Shown: positions 9,779 to 18,506, numbered from the stretch's first letter. The stretch is DNA of 64,000 nucleotides from Lewinellaceae bacterium (GCA_020636075.1 JACJYO010000004.1:186001-250000), one strand, 5' to 3'. Notes: generated by a model from the letters alone, not told the origin. Translations and numbers: made by a program.

Positions 9779-10673
9779 ATGCGTTTGTTAATCGGAATAG
9801 GAGCCGGGCTGCTCGCGCTCGGCACGGTGGTTTCCCTGCATGGCCCTGTGGCCCTGACGGCGCCCAACCGTTTGGCTGTGCTTTCCGCATCCGCGGCTAT
9901 TTTTCCCGACCCCGACCCGCAGGACTACTCCATTTTTAAAGAAAAAATTCCGGTCGCACAGGCCGAATCAACGCTGCCGGCACAAACCCTGGCAGTAGCC
10001 AAGTCCTTCCTTGGCACGCCTTACGTCAGCGGAACCCTGGAAAGCAAGGGCCCCGAAACACTGACCATCAACCTGCAACAACTCGACTGCTGGACGTTTA
10101 TGGAAAACAGTCTGGCGCTTGCCCTGGCAGCCCGCACCACTGCCCCCAGCCTCGACTCCATGCAGTACTTTGTCCAAAAACTGCGCTATTGGGGCGGCGC
10201 CATCGACGGCTATGCATCGCGCATGCACTACTTCACGGGCTGGCTTCTGCAGGCGGAAAAGTCCGGTTACCTGAAAAATATCACCCGGGAGTTAGGCGGG
10301 ATTCCATACCGGAAAAAATCGGATACATGAGCGCCCGGCCTCAAAAGTATCCCGAGTTGAAAGATCCGGCGGCGTTGCAACAGATCCGGCAGGTTGAACA
10401 GCGCCTGAACGCCCACGACTGGTTTTTATTCCACAGGAAAAAATTGCCCGTATTGAACCCTTCCTTCAGGACGGCGACCTCATCGCCCTTACTTCCTGGA
10501 AAAAAGACCTGGATATTTCACACCAGGGTTTTGCGATCCGCAAAAATGGCCACATCCACCTGCTGCACGCCTCTTCGCTGGGCAAACGCGTATTAATCTC
10601 CGGGCAGCCGCTGGCGCAGTATGTCCGCTCGCAGAAGGGGCAGACGGGGATTATGGTAGCCAGGCTGAAGTGA
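9779..10673 (+). pseudogene. DUF1460 family putative cell-wall amidase, frame-broken
   Basis: N-terminal membrane or signal segment (LLIGIGAGLLALGTVV), then the DUF1460 signature FLGTPYVSGTLE and QLDCWTFMENSLALALA, with the Cys expected as nucleophile of this NlpC/P60-like family. The family is linked to N-acetylmuramoyl-L-alanine amidase activity on wall fragments. The first frame stops at 10328, but the expected continuation GYMSARPQKYPEL follows in another frame after an AAAAAA run near 10315. A second shift lies at the TTTTT run near 10427, after which the domain goes on (GDLIALTSWKKDLDISH, HLLHASSLGKRV) to a TGA at 10671. Both breaks at homopolymers point to sequencing error. The ATG at 9779 is preferred to an upstream TTG at 9755. 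The stop codon touches the first unit of the following repeat. Confidence 0.8.
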
Positions 10674-11155
10674 TTGCGGATTGCGGATTACGGATTGCGG
10701 ATTGCGGATTAGGGATTACGGGGAGGTTTCTTTTGGTTTTTGCGGGAAGTTTTAATTGAGCTTACTGTAATTGCCAACAATTCATTGCCTTCTTTCCATA
10801 AAGGAGCAATGGCTGTTCGCCACTCATTTGATTGACCAACGATAAATTCCAGCCAAAACAAGGTTTCATCTAATTCCTCTTCGACAATGCCAAGCTTGGC
10901 AATAAAGTCTTTTCCTGATTTTCGCCGGCAGGCAGCCCGGTAATTTGCTGCTGATGACGTTCCACTTTTTATTAATTGATACTTAGTATTCCTATAAAGT
11001 ATAATGTCGGGTAGTGCATCAGCAAATTGTACGATTGCTAATGCAAACTGCTTAAACCGTTCTTTTAATTCTTCCTGGGTCATATTCAAGTTTTTTGATG
11101 TTGAATAATCCGCAATGGTGGCCAATCCGTAATCCGCAATCCGCAATCCGCAATC
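10672..11155. repeat. Inverted heptad repeats flanking a four-helix-bundle gene
   Basis: The left arm, 10672-10721, is seven near-perfect copies of GATTGCG. The right arm, about 11106-11155, is the complement (CAATCCG units), with the best match at 11127-11155. Between the arms lies one complete small gene. The arms are close to the neighbouring coding sequences: the left arm overlaps the upstream stop codon. The arrangement resembles a small mobile cassette, although there is no transposase in it and no target duplication that I could confirm. Confidence 0.85.
10709..11083 (-). CDS. Four-helix-bundle protein, S23/intervening-sequence family
   Basis: 124 residues from the ATG at 11083 (MTQEELKERFKQFALAIVQF). 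The pattern FADALP, YQLIKSGTSSAANYRAACRRKS and DFIAKLGIVEEELDETLFWLEF is typical of the S23 or IVP four-helix-bundle family. That family was first seen inside 23S rRNA intervening sequences and is related to the Avd protein of diversity-generating retroelements. The biochemical role is unknown; basic surfaces suggest nucleic acid binding. The frame is open further upstream to 11164, but those residues (CGLRIADYGL) are just translated repeat, so the later ATG is chosen. The C-terminal tail also runs towards the left repeat. No reverse transcriptase or variable repeat lies nearby, so this is not a DGR. Confidence 0.85.
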   Translation of the reverse strand: MTQEELKERFKQFALAIVQFADALPDIILYRNTKYQLIKSGTSSAANYRAACRRKSGKDFIAKLGIVEEELDETLFWLEFIVGQSNEWRTAIAPLWKEGNELLAITVSSIKTSRKNQKKPPRNP

Positions 11156-11160
11156 TTTAA

Positions 11161-12043
11161 TCACAAATATTCACTCAGCATTGCCAGTTTAGCCGCGAGT
11201 TCCAGGTCTTCCGCATTCAGTGCTTCCCGAACCAGTTGGTGCAGGGTCTCCAGTGAAGTGCCGGCAGTAATGTTGGCGCGTCCTTGGCCATTGGCTAACA
11301 GCGCCAACGATTCTTCCCGGACCTGGCAAAGCCTGCAGACTGGCAAATCGGGCCAGTTCGTTGCCGGTGAGGATTTTGCTGTGGCGCAGGCCTTCGGGCA
11401 GGGCGTCAAAACCCACGCCGATGTCCGTCACTTTTGAACAACTTCCATCACGGCATCGCCGCTGGCGCGGGCGGCGTAAAAACGGCCCATACGGCCCATC
11501 AGGTCAATTTTTGCGGGTCGATGCGTCCGGTATCGCTGAGCACCTGTTCGTTGATGTGCATCAGTACGATCCGGCAAACCACCAGGTTGCCGGCGCCGCC
11601 CAACGCACCAAGCGGCAGGACGCGTTCGACCACGCACTCCATGTGCACCGGACTTTCGGCCACCCGGAAGGGCTTCACGCGTTCGGAGGGCAAAGGCGTC
11701 AACCCGGCCTTTTCAAACTCATTAACTCCGGCATCGAATTCGATGCTACACAACGCCATCTGCCGAACAATCGAATAGGGTACGACGTTAATTACTACCT
11801 CTCCGGTATCTTCCACATTTTGAGGGTATCCTTGGTAGTATTGTTGGCTACCCGCCGGTTCGACGAGAAGATCAGAATGGGCGGATTGCTGCTAAAGGCG
11901 TTGAAAAAACTGTAGGGCGCCAGGTTGGGCACACCGTCTGTACTCAGCGTGCTCGCAAATGCAATGGGGCGGGGCGCTACGGCGCCGAGAATATACTGAT
12001 GCAGGTCTTTGGTGGGTATTTGTGTTGGGTCAATGGTAAGCAC
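11161..12043 (-). pseudogene. Flavin reductase-like FMN-binding protein, frame-broken
   Basis: Starts at 12043 with MLTIDPTQIPTKDLHQYILG and continues with AVAPRPIAFASTLS, NLAPYSFFNAFSSNPPI and SSNRRVANNTTKDTL. These are the FMN-binding core motifs of the flavin reductase (DIM6/NTAB) split-barrel family. Later parts, in three other frames, are VVINVVPYSIVRQMALCS, PVHMECVVERVLPLG, DLMGRMGRFYAARASGDAV, DIGVGFDALPEGLRHSKIL and a helical tail ending in LAMLSEYL at 11161. Four or five single-base shifts are needed. The joined length of about 290 residues fits the Bacteroidota form with its C-terminal extension. Such proteins reduce free flavin or bind FMN with NAD(P)H; the substrate is unknown. 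The gene stops only six bases from the right arm of the adjacent repeat. Confidence 0.8.
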
Positions 12044-12061
12044 GGTAACTGGATTTTTGTA

Positions 12062-12113
12062 CCGCCGAACTCCGTTCGGCGTTTTGTGTAGTACCGCCGA
12101 ACAAGGTTCGGCG
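12062..12113. repeat. Pair of short hairpins with GAAC/GTTC core
   Basis: Two perfect 8-base-pair hairpins with the same stem (CGCCGAAC / GTTCGGCG) lie at 12063-12081 and 12095-12113, with loops of three bases. They sit between two divergent genes (flavin reductase and the TlpA-like gene). There is no T-run after either, so they are not classical terminators. The paired layout recurs at 45566-45642 and 55530-55603. Confidence 0.85.
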
Positions 12114-12219
12114 CAGGCGTGTTGAATGGCTCAATACCACAAATCAACACGCAGGAACAAATAAACAGTTTGCGGTTCGGAACGTTGTGCAGTTTGTCTA
12201 TAAAAAACTTGGAAATACG

Positions 12220-12730
12220 ATGCAATCACGATTTTGGAAACTTGGCTTTGTCGTTTTGGGCTTGGTAATAGCCTATGCCGTTTATCAGTACCGACAGCCA
12301 CGGTTTATTGCAGGCGAAACGGCGCCCGATTTTACGACGACCCTGACTAATGGCGAAACAGTGCGCCTTTCGGATTTACGCGGCAAATACGTGTTGCTGC
12401 AGTTCTGGGGAAGCTGGTGCGGCCCCTGCCGGGCTGAAAACCGGCACTTGGTACCGCTTTACGAGCAATTCCACGACCAGGGTTTTGAAATTTTCAGCAT
12501 AGCCATTGAGTCCAACGAGCGGTCCTGGAAACGGGCTGTCGAAATGGACGGGCTCTACTGGAAATACCATACGGTGGAGTACGACCAGTTCAAGGGACCT
12601 TTGGCCCGGCAGTTCAACATTCATTCGATTCCTACCACTTTTTGATCAACCCGGATGGCCGGATCATGGGCGTCAACCTTAAAACGGACCAACTGGAAAA
12701 ATGCTGCAAACAGCCCTGGCCAGCCGCTGA
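12220..12730 (+). pseudogene. TlpA/ResA-like membrane-anchored thioredoxin, frame-broken
   Basis: N-terminal membrane anchor at residues 5-21, then ETAPDFTTTLTNGETVRLSDLRGKYVLLQFWGSWCGPC in pieces: the AhpC/TSA-TlpA start and the redox centre WCGPC near residue 68. FNIHSIPTTF carries the conserved cis-Pro. The frame closes at a TGA inside the TTTTT run at 12643. One base more restores LINPDGRIMGVNLKTDQLEK, and a second shift at an A-run restores MLQTALASR to a TGA at 12728. The protein should face the periplasm and reduce disulfides, for instance in cytochrome c maturation or stress defence. The partner is not visible here. Both breaks at homopolymers suggest sequencing error. Confidence 0.8.
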
Positions 12731-12805
12731 CAAATTGGCACATATTCCCGGAGGGCATAATAATTGTACAACAGGCTGACAACTAGATACTTTTACGAAT
12801 AACAG

Positions 12806-13372
12806 ATGTTGAAAAACAATTCAACCATGGATAATAAGCACCCGGACACGCACGAACAGGAAATCGTGGAAAATGCTGCCGAGCAGGCCGGAAACCAAAC
12901 CGAAGACCCAAAAACAACCCAGGATGCTGAAAATGACCCACCTGAAAATGACAGCATTCAGCAACAGCTGGAGGAATCCAGAAAGAAATACCTCTACCTG
13001 CTTTCCGATTTCGAAAACTTCAAACGCAACGTAGCCAAAGAACGCCTCGAACTCAAGCAAACGGCTGGACGTGACATCGTGACAGCATTACTGCCAGTTT
13101 TGGACGATTTTGACAGGGCCGCCAAAAACACCGCGCTTGATGAAGGTATCGCCCTGATCCACCACAAACTCCGGCACACGCTGCAAAGTTTCGGCTTGTC
13201 GGAACTGAACTTCGATGCCGGCGATGCCTTCGATGCCGACACGCAGGAAGCAGTAGCCGAAATCCCCGCGCCCTCCAAAAAAGTGCAGGGCAAAATTGTC
13301 GAAGTGATCGAGAAAGGCTACAAACTCGGCGAACGGATCATCCGCTACGCAAAAGTGGTGATCGGAAAATGA
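12806..13372 (+). CDS. grpE: Nucleotide exchange factor GrpE
   Basis: 188 residues. Acidic, disordered N-terminus to about residue 50, then the long helix with LLSDFENFKRNVAKERLELKQ and DIVTALLPVLDDFDRA, and the C-terminal beta domain with FDADTQEAVAEIP, KVQGKIVEVIEKGYKLGERIIRYAKVVI. GrpE speeds ADP release from DnaK and works with DnaJ, whose gene starts 31 bases downstream. A second in-frame ATG at 12827 is also possible. The frame is intact, unlike its partner dnaJ. dnaK is not in the window. Confidence 0.96.
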   Translation: MLKNNSTMDNKHPDTHEQEIVENAAEQAGNQTEDPKTTQDAENDPPENDSIQQQLEESRKKYLYLLSDFENFKRNVAKERLELKQTAGRDIVTALLPVLDDFDRAAKNTALDEGIALIHHKLRHTLQSFGLSELNFDAGDAFDADTQEAVAEIPAPSKKVQGKIVEVIEKGYKLGERIIRYAKVVIGK

Positions 13373-13403
13373 TAACTACCACAGTCGATCAATGACCAAC
13401 ACA

Positions 13404-14559
13404 ATGGCTAAACGAGACTATTACGAGGTGCTGGGCGTGGCCAAAAACGCCGCTGCGGATGAAATTAAAAGGCCTATCGCAAGAAAGCCCTCGAATTTCA
13501 CCCCGATAAAAACCCGGGGATAAATCGGCAGAAGAAAATTCAAGGAAGCCGCCGAGGCTTACGAGGTGCTGAGCGATGCCGACAAGCGCGCCCGCTACGA
13601 CCGGTATGGCCATGCCGGTGTAGACGGTATGAGCGGTGGACACACCAGTTTTGAAGGGATGACGATGGACGACATCCTGCGCCGGTTTGGCTTTGATACC
13701 GACGATATTTTTCCGAATTTTTGGCGGTGGCGGTGGCCGGCGCGGTGGTTTTCGCACGGCGCGTTCCAGAGGTGAACGCGGCGCCAACCTGCGCATAAAA
13801 GTGAAAATGACGCTCGAGGAAATCGCCACGGGGTCAGCAAAAGATCAAGGTCCGCAAACAAGTTGCCTGCAAAACCTGCAACGGCAGCGGCGCCCGCGAC
13901 AGCAGTTCGGTCGATACCTGCAACACCTGCCGCGGCTCGGGCATGGTGAGCCGGATCACGCAAACGCCCTTCGGGGCCATGCAAACCACAACAACCTGTC
14001 CCACCTGCAATGGCAGCGGTCAAACCATTAAGGCCGCATGCAATGTCTGCAAAGGCGATGGTCGGGTGTTTGGCGAAGAAACCCTGGATGTCGACATCCC
14101 GGCCGGCGTACACGAAGGCATCCAGCTGTCCATGTCGGGCAAAGGCAATTCCGGCGCCAAAGGCGGCCAACCCGGCGACCTGATCATCACCATCGAGGAA
14201 CTCCCGCACGATGATTTTACCCGCGAGGGGAACAACATCATGTACGGCTATTCATCAATATTGCCGACGCAGCGCTTGGAGCCCAGGTGGAAGTGCCGAC
14301 GCTTGACGGGCGGGCCCGTATTAAAATTCCGACGGGTACCCAATCGGGTAAGATTTTCCGCTTGCGCGAAAAAGGACTGCCGGCCCTGCAGAGCACCACC
14401 GCGGCGACCAATTGGTGCACGTCAACGTGTGGACGCCCAAAAGGTGTCGGATGAAGAACGCCGCCTGTTGGAGCAGCTGCGCAATTCGCCCGGATTCCAG
14501 CCCGATCCCGGAAAGAGGACAAGAGTTTTATTGACCGGGTGAAAGATATTTTCGGGTAA
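13404..14559 (+). pseudogene. dnaJ: Chaperone DnaJ, frame-broken
   Basis: All DnaJ parts are present in order but in several frames. They are the J domain (MAKRDYYEVLGVAKNAAADEI, then FHPDKNPG with the HPD motif near 13500), the Gly-rich linker, four CxxCxGxG zinc motifs between about 13860 and 14070 (CKTCNGSG, CNTCRGSG, CPTCNGSG, CNVCKGDG), the substrate-binding domains, and the C-terminus SFIDRVKDIFG to a TAA at 14557. At least five single-base shifts are needed, several at runs of G, A or C. DnaJ is the Hsp40 partner of DnaK and is expected to be functional, so the breaks most likely reflect consensus error. It follows grpE directly, as expected for a heat-shock operon. Confidence 0.92.
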
Positions 14560-14613
14560 GGCAAAACCAGCCGGGTATTTTTCAAAAAAACATCGACTTA
14601 ACGCCTGATCTTT

Positions 14614-14643
14614 TTGGAAAAATGACCTGACAGGTTACCTTTG
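14614..14643 (+). promoter_or_regulatory. Bacteroidota-type promoter of tRNA-Leu
   Basis: A -33 TTG at 14614-14616 and a -7 box TACCTTTG at 14636-14643, with 19 bases between, match the Bacteroidota consensus TTG-N19/20-TAnnTTTG. The tRNA begins 30 bases after the box. Confidence 0.75.
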
Positions 14644-14673
14644 CAGCCGCAATTTTGAAAGCGCAGTTTTTAC

Positions 14674-14760
14674 GGCCACGTGGCGGAATTGGTAGACGCG
14701 CTACTTTGAGGGGGTAGTGTCCCTACGGACGTGCTGGTTCGACTCCAGTCGTGGTCACCA
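14674..14760 (+). tRNA. tRNA-Leu (anticodon GAG)
   Basis: Cloverleaf of 87 bases including an encoded CCA. The acceptor stem GGCCACG pairs with CGTGGTC with one G-T pair. The D-loop has GGTAGACGC, the anticodon stem CTACT/GGTAG encloses a seven-base loop with GAG, there is a long class II variable arm (TGTCCCTACGGACG), and the T-arm is GGTTCGACTCC. The long variable arm and GAG anticodon make it tRNA-Leu reading CUC and CUU. It has its own promoter upstream and a hairpin terminator 15 bases downstream. Confidence 0.96.
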
Positions 14761-14775
14761 CAAGAAATCTGCTGA

Positions 14776-14809
14776 CGCCTGATCGGATAACTTCGATCGG
14801 GCGTTTTTT
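14776..14809 (+). terminator. Rho-independent terminator after tRNA-Leu
   Basis: Stem CGCCTGATCG / CGATCGGGCG (ten pairs, one G-T) with an eight-base loop, followed directly by TTTTTT. Confidence 0.88.
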
Positions 14810-14838
14810 GTTGGAGATAGCCTTACTTTTGTCGGGTA

Positions 14839-14997
14839 CCCGCTTGTGGTGTGTTTTCCCGCAGATCTGCGCAGAAAAGGCCGCAGATTTACGCAGAATG
14901 CCCAGGTAAATTTAATGGTACCTTTTTCCAAAAGATCGCTCTGCGAGAATCAGCGTTTTTTTCTGCGTAAATCTGCGGGAAATACCTCGCAAGCGGG
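14839..14997. repeat. Intergenic long inverted repeat
   Basis: Outer arms CCCGCTTG (14839-14846) and CAAGCGGG (14990-14997). An inner perfect 18-base arm pair lies at 14881-14898 and 14961-14978, built of CTGCG and AAATCTGCGG words. It lies between the tRNA-Leu terminator and the HD/Pycsar-like gene. The same words occur in the repeats at 7815 and 32204. Confidence 0.85.
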
Positions 14998-15042
14998 AAA
15001 CCCGCAAAGCGTTGTAACCCCCGAAAAGAACCGGTGCTAAAC

Positions 15043-16247
15043 ATGAAAAATCAAGACCAGAACCATGCTGAAACGCCGCTTGTAACGGCCGCCCGGGCGC
15101 ATGTGCTTCAGCTTTGGAACACCCAACATGACGCCCGGCTGGTGTTCCACAATTTTGCCCAGGCCGCAGCAATTGCCGAACAGGCCGGCGCCATTTCCCG
15201 GGCCGAAGGGCTGCCGGAATCCGACCGCGAACTCGTGCAAGTCGCCGCCTGGTTTCACAATGTCGGCTACCTCTACGAACCCCGGCAGGTCGCCGAAACC
15301 AGTGCCATCCGCGCCGAATTTTTCATGGTTGAACAAAAATGCGCGCCGGAAAAAATTGAACAGTTGCGCCAGACCATCATGGAGGCGGTTACGCCCAATA
15401 AAACGGAACTGGAAACCGCCCGGGTGCTACACGACGCCATCCGCGCGTACGACTGGGCCGAAACCTACGATACCCGCGGCCCGCTCCTCCAACTCGAACA
15501 GGAACTGCTCAGCGGACATGCGCCCGATCCTGCGGCCTGGCTGGAATTTGTACGCAAACAGCTACAGGAGCCCTTTTAACCGCCTCGGCCAAACAAACCT
15601 ACGAGCCTGCGCTGGCTGCCCGCCAGTTGGAACTGCACCAGCAATTGAGCGCGCCCGGCATTCTTCCATCGGCCAAAAAAAAAATCGGAACAAGCCGCTC
15701 CCGAGCGCTTTGACCGCCTGGCCCGTCGGCCGTTGCGTTCCAGCATCCAGACCTACTTCCGCGCCAACTACGCCAACCACATCCGCCTCAGCGCTATTGC
15801 CGACAACAAGGCCCACATCATGATCAGCGTGAACTCCATCCTGCTGTCGGTGGCGATATCCTTGTTGACCTACCAAACCTTCACCAACCGCACCCGCTGT
15901 TCATCCTGCCCATCATCCTGTTTTTGGTGACCAGCCTGAGGCTCGTTGATCTATGCGGTACTTTCTTCCAAGCCGCGGGTTACCAGTTTTATGCCGCATC
16001 CGCAACAGCCCGCCAGCCCGGTGTTTTTCGGCAGCTTTATCCACCTCAGCCTCGACCAGTACGAAGCCGCTGTAGATGAAATGCTCCGCGACGGCCGCCT
16101 GCTTTTTGGCAACATGGCCCGCGACCTGTATTTTCTGGGGCATGTGCTCGACAAAAAGTACAAGTTGCTGGCCTACTCGTACACCATTTTATGATGGGTT
16201 TTGTGGCAACGGTAGGCGCCTTTTTGGGCGCGTATTTTTTGGGTTGA
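15043..16247 (+). pseudogene. Degenerate HD domain fused to Pycsar-effector-like membrane domain
   Basis: Residues 1-180 resemble the HD phosphohydrolase domain: HNFAQAAAIAEQAGAI (first His), VQVAAWFHNVGYLYEP (here HN instead of HD), and ARVLHDAIRAYDW. After a break near 15580 comes the DUF5706/Pycsar-effector block: QTYFRANYANHIRLSAIADN, KAHIMISVNSILLSVAISLL (membrane), FILPIILFLVTSLRL (membrane), VFFGSFIHLSLDQYEAAVDE, MARDLYFLGHVLDKKYKLLAY, and a last membrane segment ending in GAYFLG with a TGA at 16245. Three or more single-base shifts separate these parts. In this family the membrane domain is an antiphage effector gated by cyclic pyrimidine nucleotides, but no cyclase gene is next to it. 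HD fusions of this domain are common in Bacteroidota without known role. ATG 15043 is preferred to GTG 15034. Confidence 0.75.
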
Positions 16248-16277
16248 AATTTCATCACATTGTAATTCGTAAAACCA

Positions 16278-16779
16278 GTGCAGTTCAAAACCCACGTCAA
16301 AGCAATTTTACCTGCACCCTGGAAAGGGCGTTTAAAACGCCAATGCTCTGCGATGTCACCAAAGTGCATACCGGCTTCGGCATGATGCCCCGCGTTACCC
16401 ATTGTACCGAAGATGAAACCTGGGGACAGGTGGGCGGCAGCCGAAAAGTGTTTATGGCGCGGGCGCTGTCCTTTAAAGGCGGGAAGCGGCGCTTGACCGC
16501 GTGTTGGAACGGATTGAGAACCAATATTGGAAAATAGAGGTCGGCGACATGAAAGCCGCGTCTATGGGCATCGTAAAATTTCAGGGCGAATGGCAAACGC
16601 GCCAATTGGACGACGGGAATATCGAAGTACTTTACACCTATACGGTATTTACCAAAGGAGCCCTGCTTTACCCCTTCCAGTGGCTGTTTACGAAGGTGCT
16701 GTGGCGCATGTATATGAAACAGGTGATAAACAACATCAAGGCGTTAGCGTACAGCGAAGCGCCGTATTTGCAGGATTAG
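16278..16779 (+). pseudogene. SRPBCC-superfamily-like protein, frame-broken
   Basis: Joined over two shifts the protein reads QFKTHVKAILPAP, RAFKTPMLCDVTKVHTGFG, WGQVGGSRKVFMA, VLERIENQYWKIEVGDMK, VKFQGEWQTRQ, VLYTYTVFTKGALLYPFQW and VINNIKALAYSE, about 165 residues. The opening strand followed by a PAP-type turn, the central strands and the long C-terminal helix fit the START/SRPBCC hydrophobic-pocket fold. No catalytic residue can be named and the ligand is unknown. GTG 16278 is the only reasonable start in that frame. It lies 30 bases after the HD/Pycsar-like gene on the same strand, so the two may be co-transcribed. Confidence 0.55.
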
Positions 16780-16796
16780 CGGCATTGCCGGCTAAT

Positions 16797-17540
16797 TCAA
16801 AAGCTGTGAAACCACTCCTTCGCGGCGGTCTTCCGGCGTCGGGAGATAAGAATAGAGGAGCCATCTTTAAGCAGGAAGGTATCTTTTTGCAGTTTGTCAA
16901 TGTGCTGGTGATTCAGGATAAACGAACGATGGCATCTGAAAAACCCCTTTTCTTCCAGTATTTCTTCGAAATAGCCCAGTGTCTTGGCGGATATCCTGGT
17001 TTTCTGGTTGGCCAGATAAATGGTGCTGTAATTCCGGTCGCCTTCAATTTTTACAATATCGCGCAGCACCATTTTAATGCCGCCTTCCTGAGTGGGCAAA
17101 AAGAGCACCTGGTCCTGGACGTTGTTTTTTTTCAGGTTGGTCAGCGCCAATTGGACCTGATGCTGGTTTAGGTGCGTATGGCCGTTGGATCGATAGCGCC
17201 GGAGTGCATGTGCGAGTTCTTTCGGTTCGATAGGTTTGACGAGGTAATCCAGCGCATTGAACCGGATAGCCATGATGGCATAGTGGCTGAACGCAGTAAT
17301 AAATATGGTTTGAAAATCAATGCCCTCCAGCTCGGCGAGTACATCAAATCCGGACATATCGGGTAATTCCACATCCAGAAAAATCAGGTCGGGCCGGTGT
17401 TTTTGTATTTTTTCTAAAGCCTCTGCACCCGTACTTGCCGTACTCACAATGGCTACATTGGGGTGGGCTTGTTCCAATTGGTCGGACAACAAATCAATGA
17501 TGAAGGGATTGTCATCGATGATCAAGGTCTTGATTTTCAT
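16797..17540 (-). CDS. LytTR-family response regulator
   Basis: 247 residues. Receiver domain 1-125 with acidic pocket IDD at residues 8-10, phospho-acceptor Asp in LIFLDVELPD near residue 55, Thr in IFITAFS and Lys in YLVKPIEP. LytTR DNA-binding domain from about residue 145 to the end: VLRDIVKIEGDRNYSTIYL, GYFEEILEEKGFFRCHRSFI, LNHQHIDKLQK. It is a transcription regulator that binds direct-repeat sites when phosphorylated. Its start overlaps the end of the upstream Hpt gene by four bases (ATGA), so the phosphotransfer protein and its probable output are coupled. The tandem hybrid kinases on the other strand are the obvious phosphate source. Confidence 0.93.
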   Translation of the reverse strand: MKIKTLIIDDNPFIIDLLSDQLEQAHPNVAIVSTASTGAEALEKIQKHRPDLIFLDVELPDMSGFDVLAELEGIDFQTIFITAFSHYAIMAIRFNALDYLVKPIEPKELAHALRRYRSNGHTHLNQHQVQLALTNLKKNNVQDQVLFLPTQEGGIKMVLRDIVKIEGDRNYSTIYLANQKTRISAKTLGYFEEILEEKGFFRCHRSFILNHQHIDKLQKDTFLLKDGSSILISRRRKTAAKEWFHSF

Positions 17541-17920
17541 TGGTTGGAATTTTGTTGCAAGTCGTTCAAGGTTTTTTCTATTTCAAACACCGCCTTTTGA
17601 ACCTGTTCTACTGCCTGCTCAATGGGCGCCCGCAGTTTGGCCAATATAGCCTGATCAGGGCTGGGGCCTAATTTTTCCAAAATTTCACTGAACTCCGCAA
17701 TACCGAAAAAGACCAGTTGGGGGACCAGAAAATGAATGGTTTGCCGGACCAGTTCCCCGTCAGTCGTCCTTAAACCCGTCTGAATTTGGTCGACACCGGG
17801 TGGCACCAATTCCAGGAACCGGCGCAGGTACAGCTGCTTTTTTTCCAGATCACCCTTGCACAAACGCTCAAGGCGTTCCAGATTGACGGGCTGCGGGTTG
17901 TTTGTTGAGTACTCGGACAT
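17537..17920 (-). CDS. Hpt-domain phosphotransfer protein
   Basis: 127 residues from ATG 17920; the longer frame to 18034 has no supporting sequence. Helical bundle with LERLERLCKGDLEKKQLYLRR, FLELVPPGVDQIQTGL and the candidate phospho-His in VRQTIHFLVPQLVFFG. The usual Hpt core is AHxLKxxxxxxG; here His and Gly are kept but the following Lys is replaced by Val, which may weaken docking to the receiver. A long C-terminal helix follows. It should relay phosphate from a hybrid kinase to the LytTR regulator, with whose gene it overlaps by four bases. Confidence 0.75.
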   Translation of the reverse strand: MSEYSTNNPQPVNLERLERLCKGDLEKKQLYLRRFLELVPPGVDQIQTGLRTTDGELVRQTIHFLVPQLVFFGIAEFSEILEKLGPSPDQAILAKLRAPIEQAVEQVQKAVFEIEKTLNDLQQNSNQ

Positions 17921-18048
17921 TGCGGCCCAAGTTAAATAAATAATGACCGCTTGATAAGCCGGGTAACCACTCGATAAGCAAAAATTGCCTGCGGGTGGGT
18001 CAGACCTTTTGTTTGTATCACCATTCTTCACCACACAAACCCATTGTT

Positions 18049-18506
18049 ATGAAAAACTTGACTACGTTGTTCGCACTCTTTATCCCGTTCCTGTTGACCG
18101 CACAAACCAACATCGTCTGGAAAGGCGGTACCCCGGGCCAGGAAACCAAATGGACCGAACCCCAAAACTGGGACAACCGCGTGCCGGGAGAATTTGTCAT
18201 TGCCGAAAAACCGGGCATTTTTCACAACCCGTACTGGATGGAACGGCTCAAATTGCATCTGTCGAGATCGGCCCAGGCGCCGAACTCCATATTGCGGAAA
18301 CGGGCCAACTGGTGGTTGACGGAACCCATACCTATAGCGAGGGCATTTCCATTTATGGGGGCAAACTGGTCGCCGACGGTATTGTAATCCTGAAACATGC
18401 CGTTCTGGATCGCCTGGTGGAAACAGAACCGGTTGTCCTGAAAAAACGGGTGCTGTACCAGTCCACGAGCTATGACAACGCAGTTTCTGTTGTAACTTCC
18501 CATTGA
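18049..18506 (+). pseudogene. Small secreted beta-rich protein, frame-broken
   Basis: Signal peptide MKNLTTLFALFIPFLLTAQ, then NIVWKGGTPGQETKWTEPQNW and DNRVPGEFVIAEKPG. After one shift near 18240 it continues ASVEIGPGAELHIAETGQL, ISIYGGKLVADGIVILKHAV and ends at 18506. The WKGG...W..NW opening and the repeated short strands resemble the start of passenger-like beta proteins found on Bacteroidota surfaces. No sorting domain is present. It lies between the divergent Hpt/LytTR pair and the hybrid kinases. Confidence 0.6.

Noticed and set aside
10672..10721. GATTGCG tandem units considered as a CRISPR array
   Set aside because: The units are directly joined, without spacers of constant length, and there is no cas gene.
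10709..11083. S23 four-helix-bundle gene taken as the Avd gene of a diversity-generating retroelement
   Set aside because: No template repeat, variable repeat or DGR-type reverse transcriptase lies near; the RT at 28.7 kb is a group II intron maturase.
11084..11164. N-terminal extension of the S23 protein
   Set aside because: The extra residues come from translating the heptad array, and a normal ATG with family-typical sequence follows.
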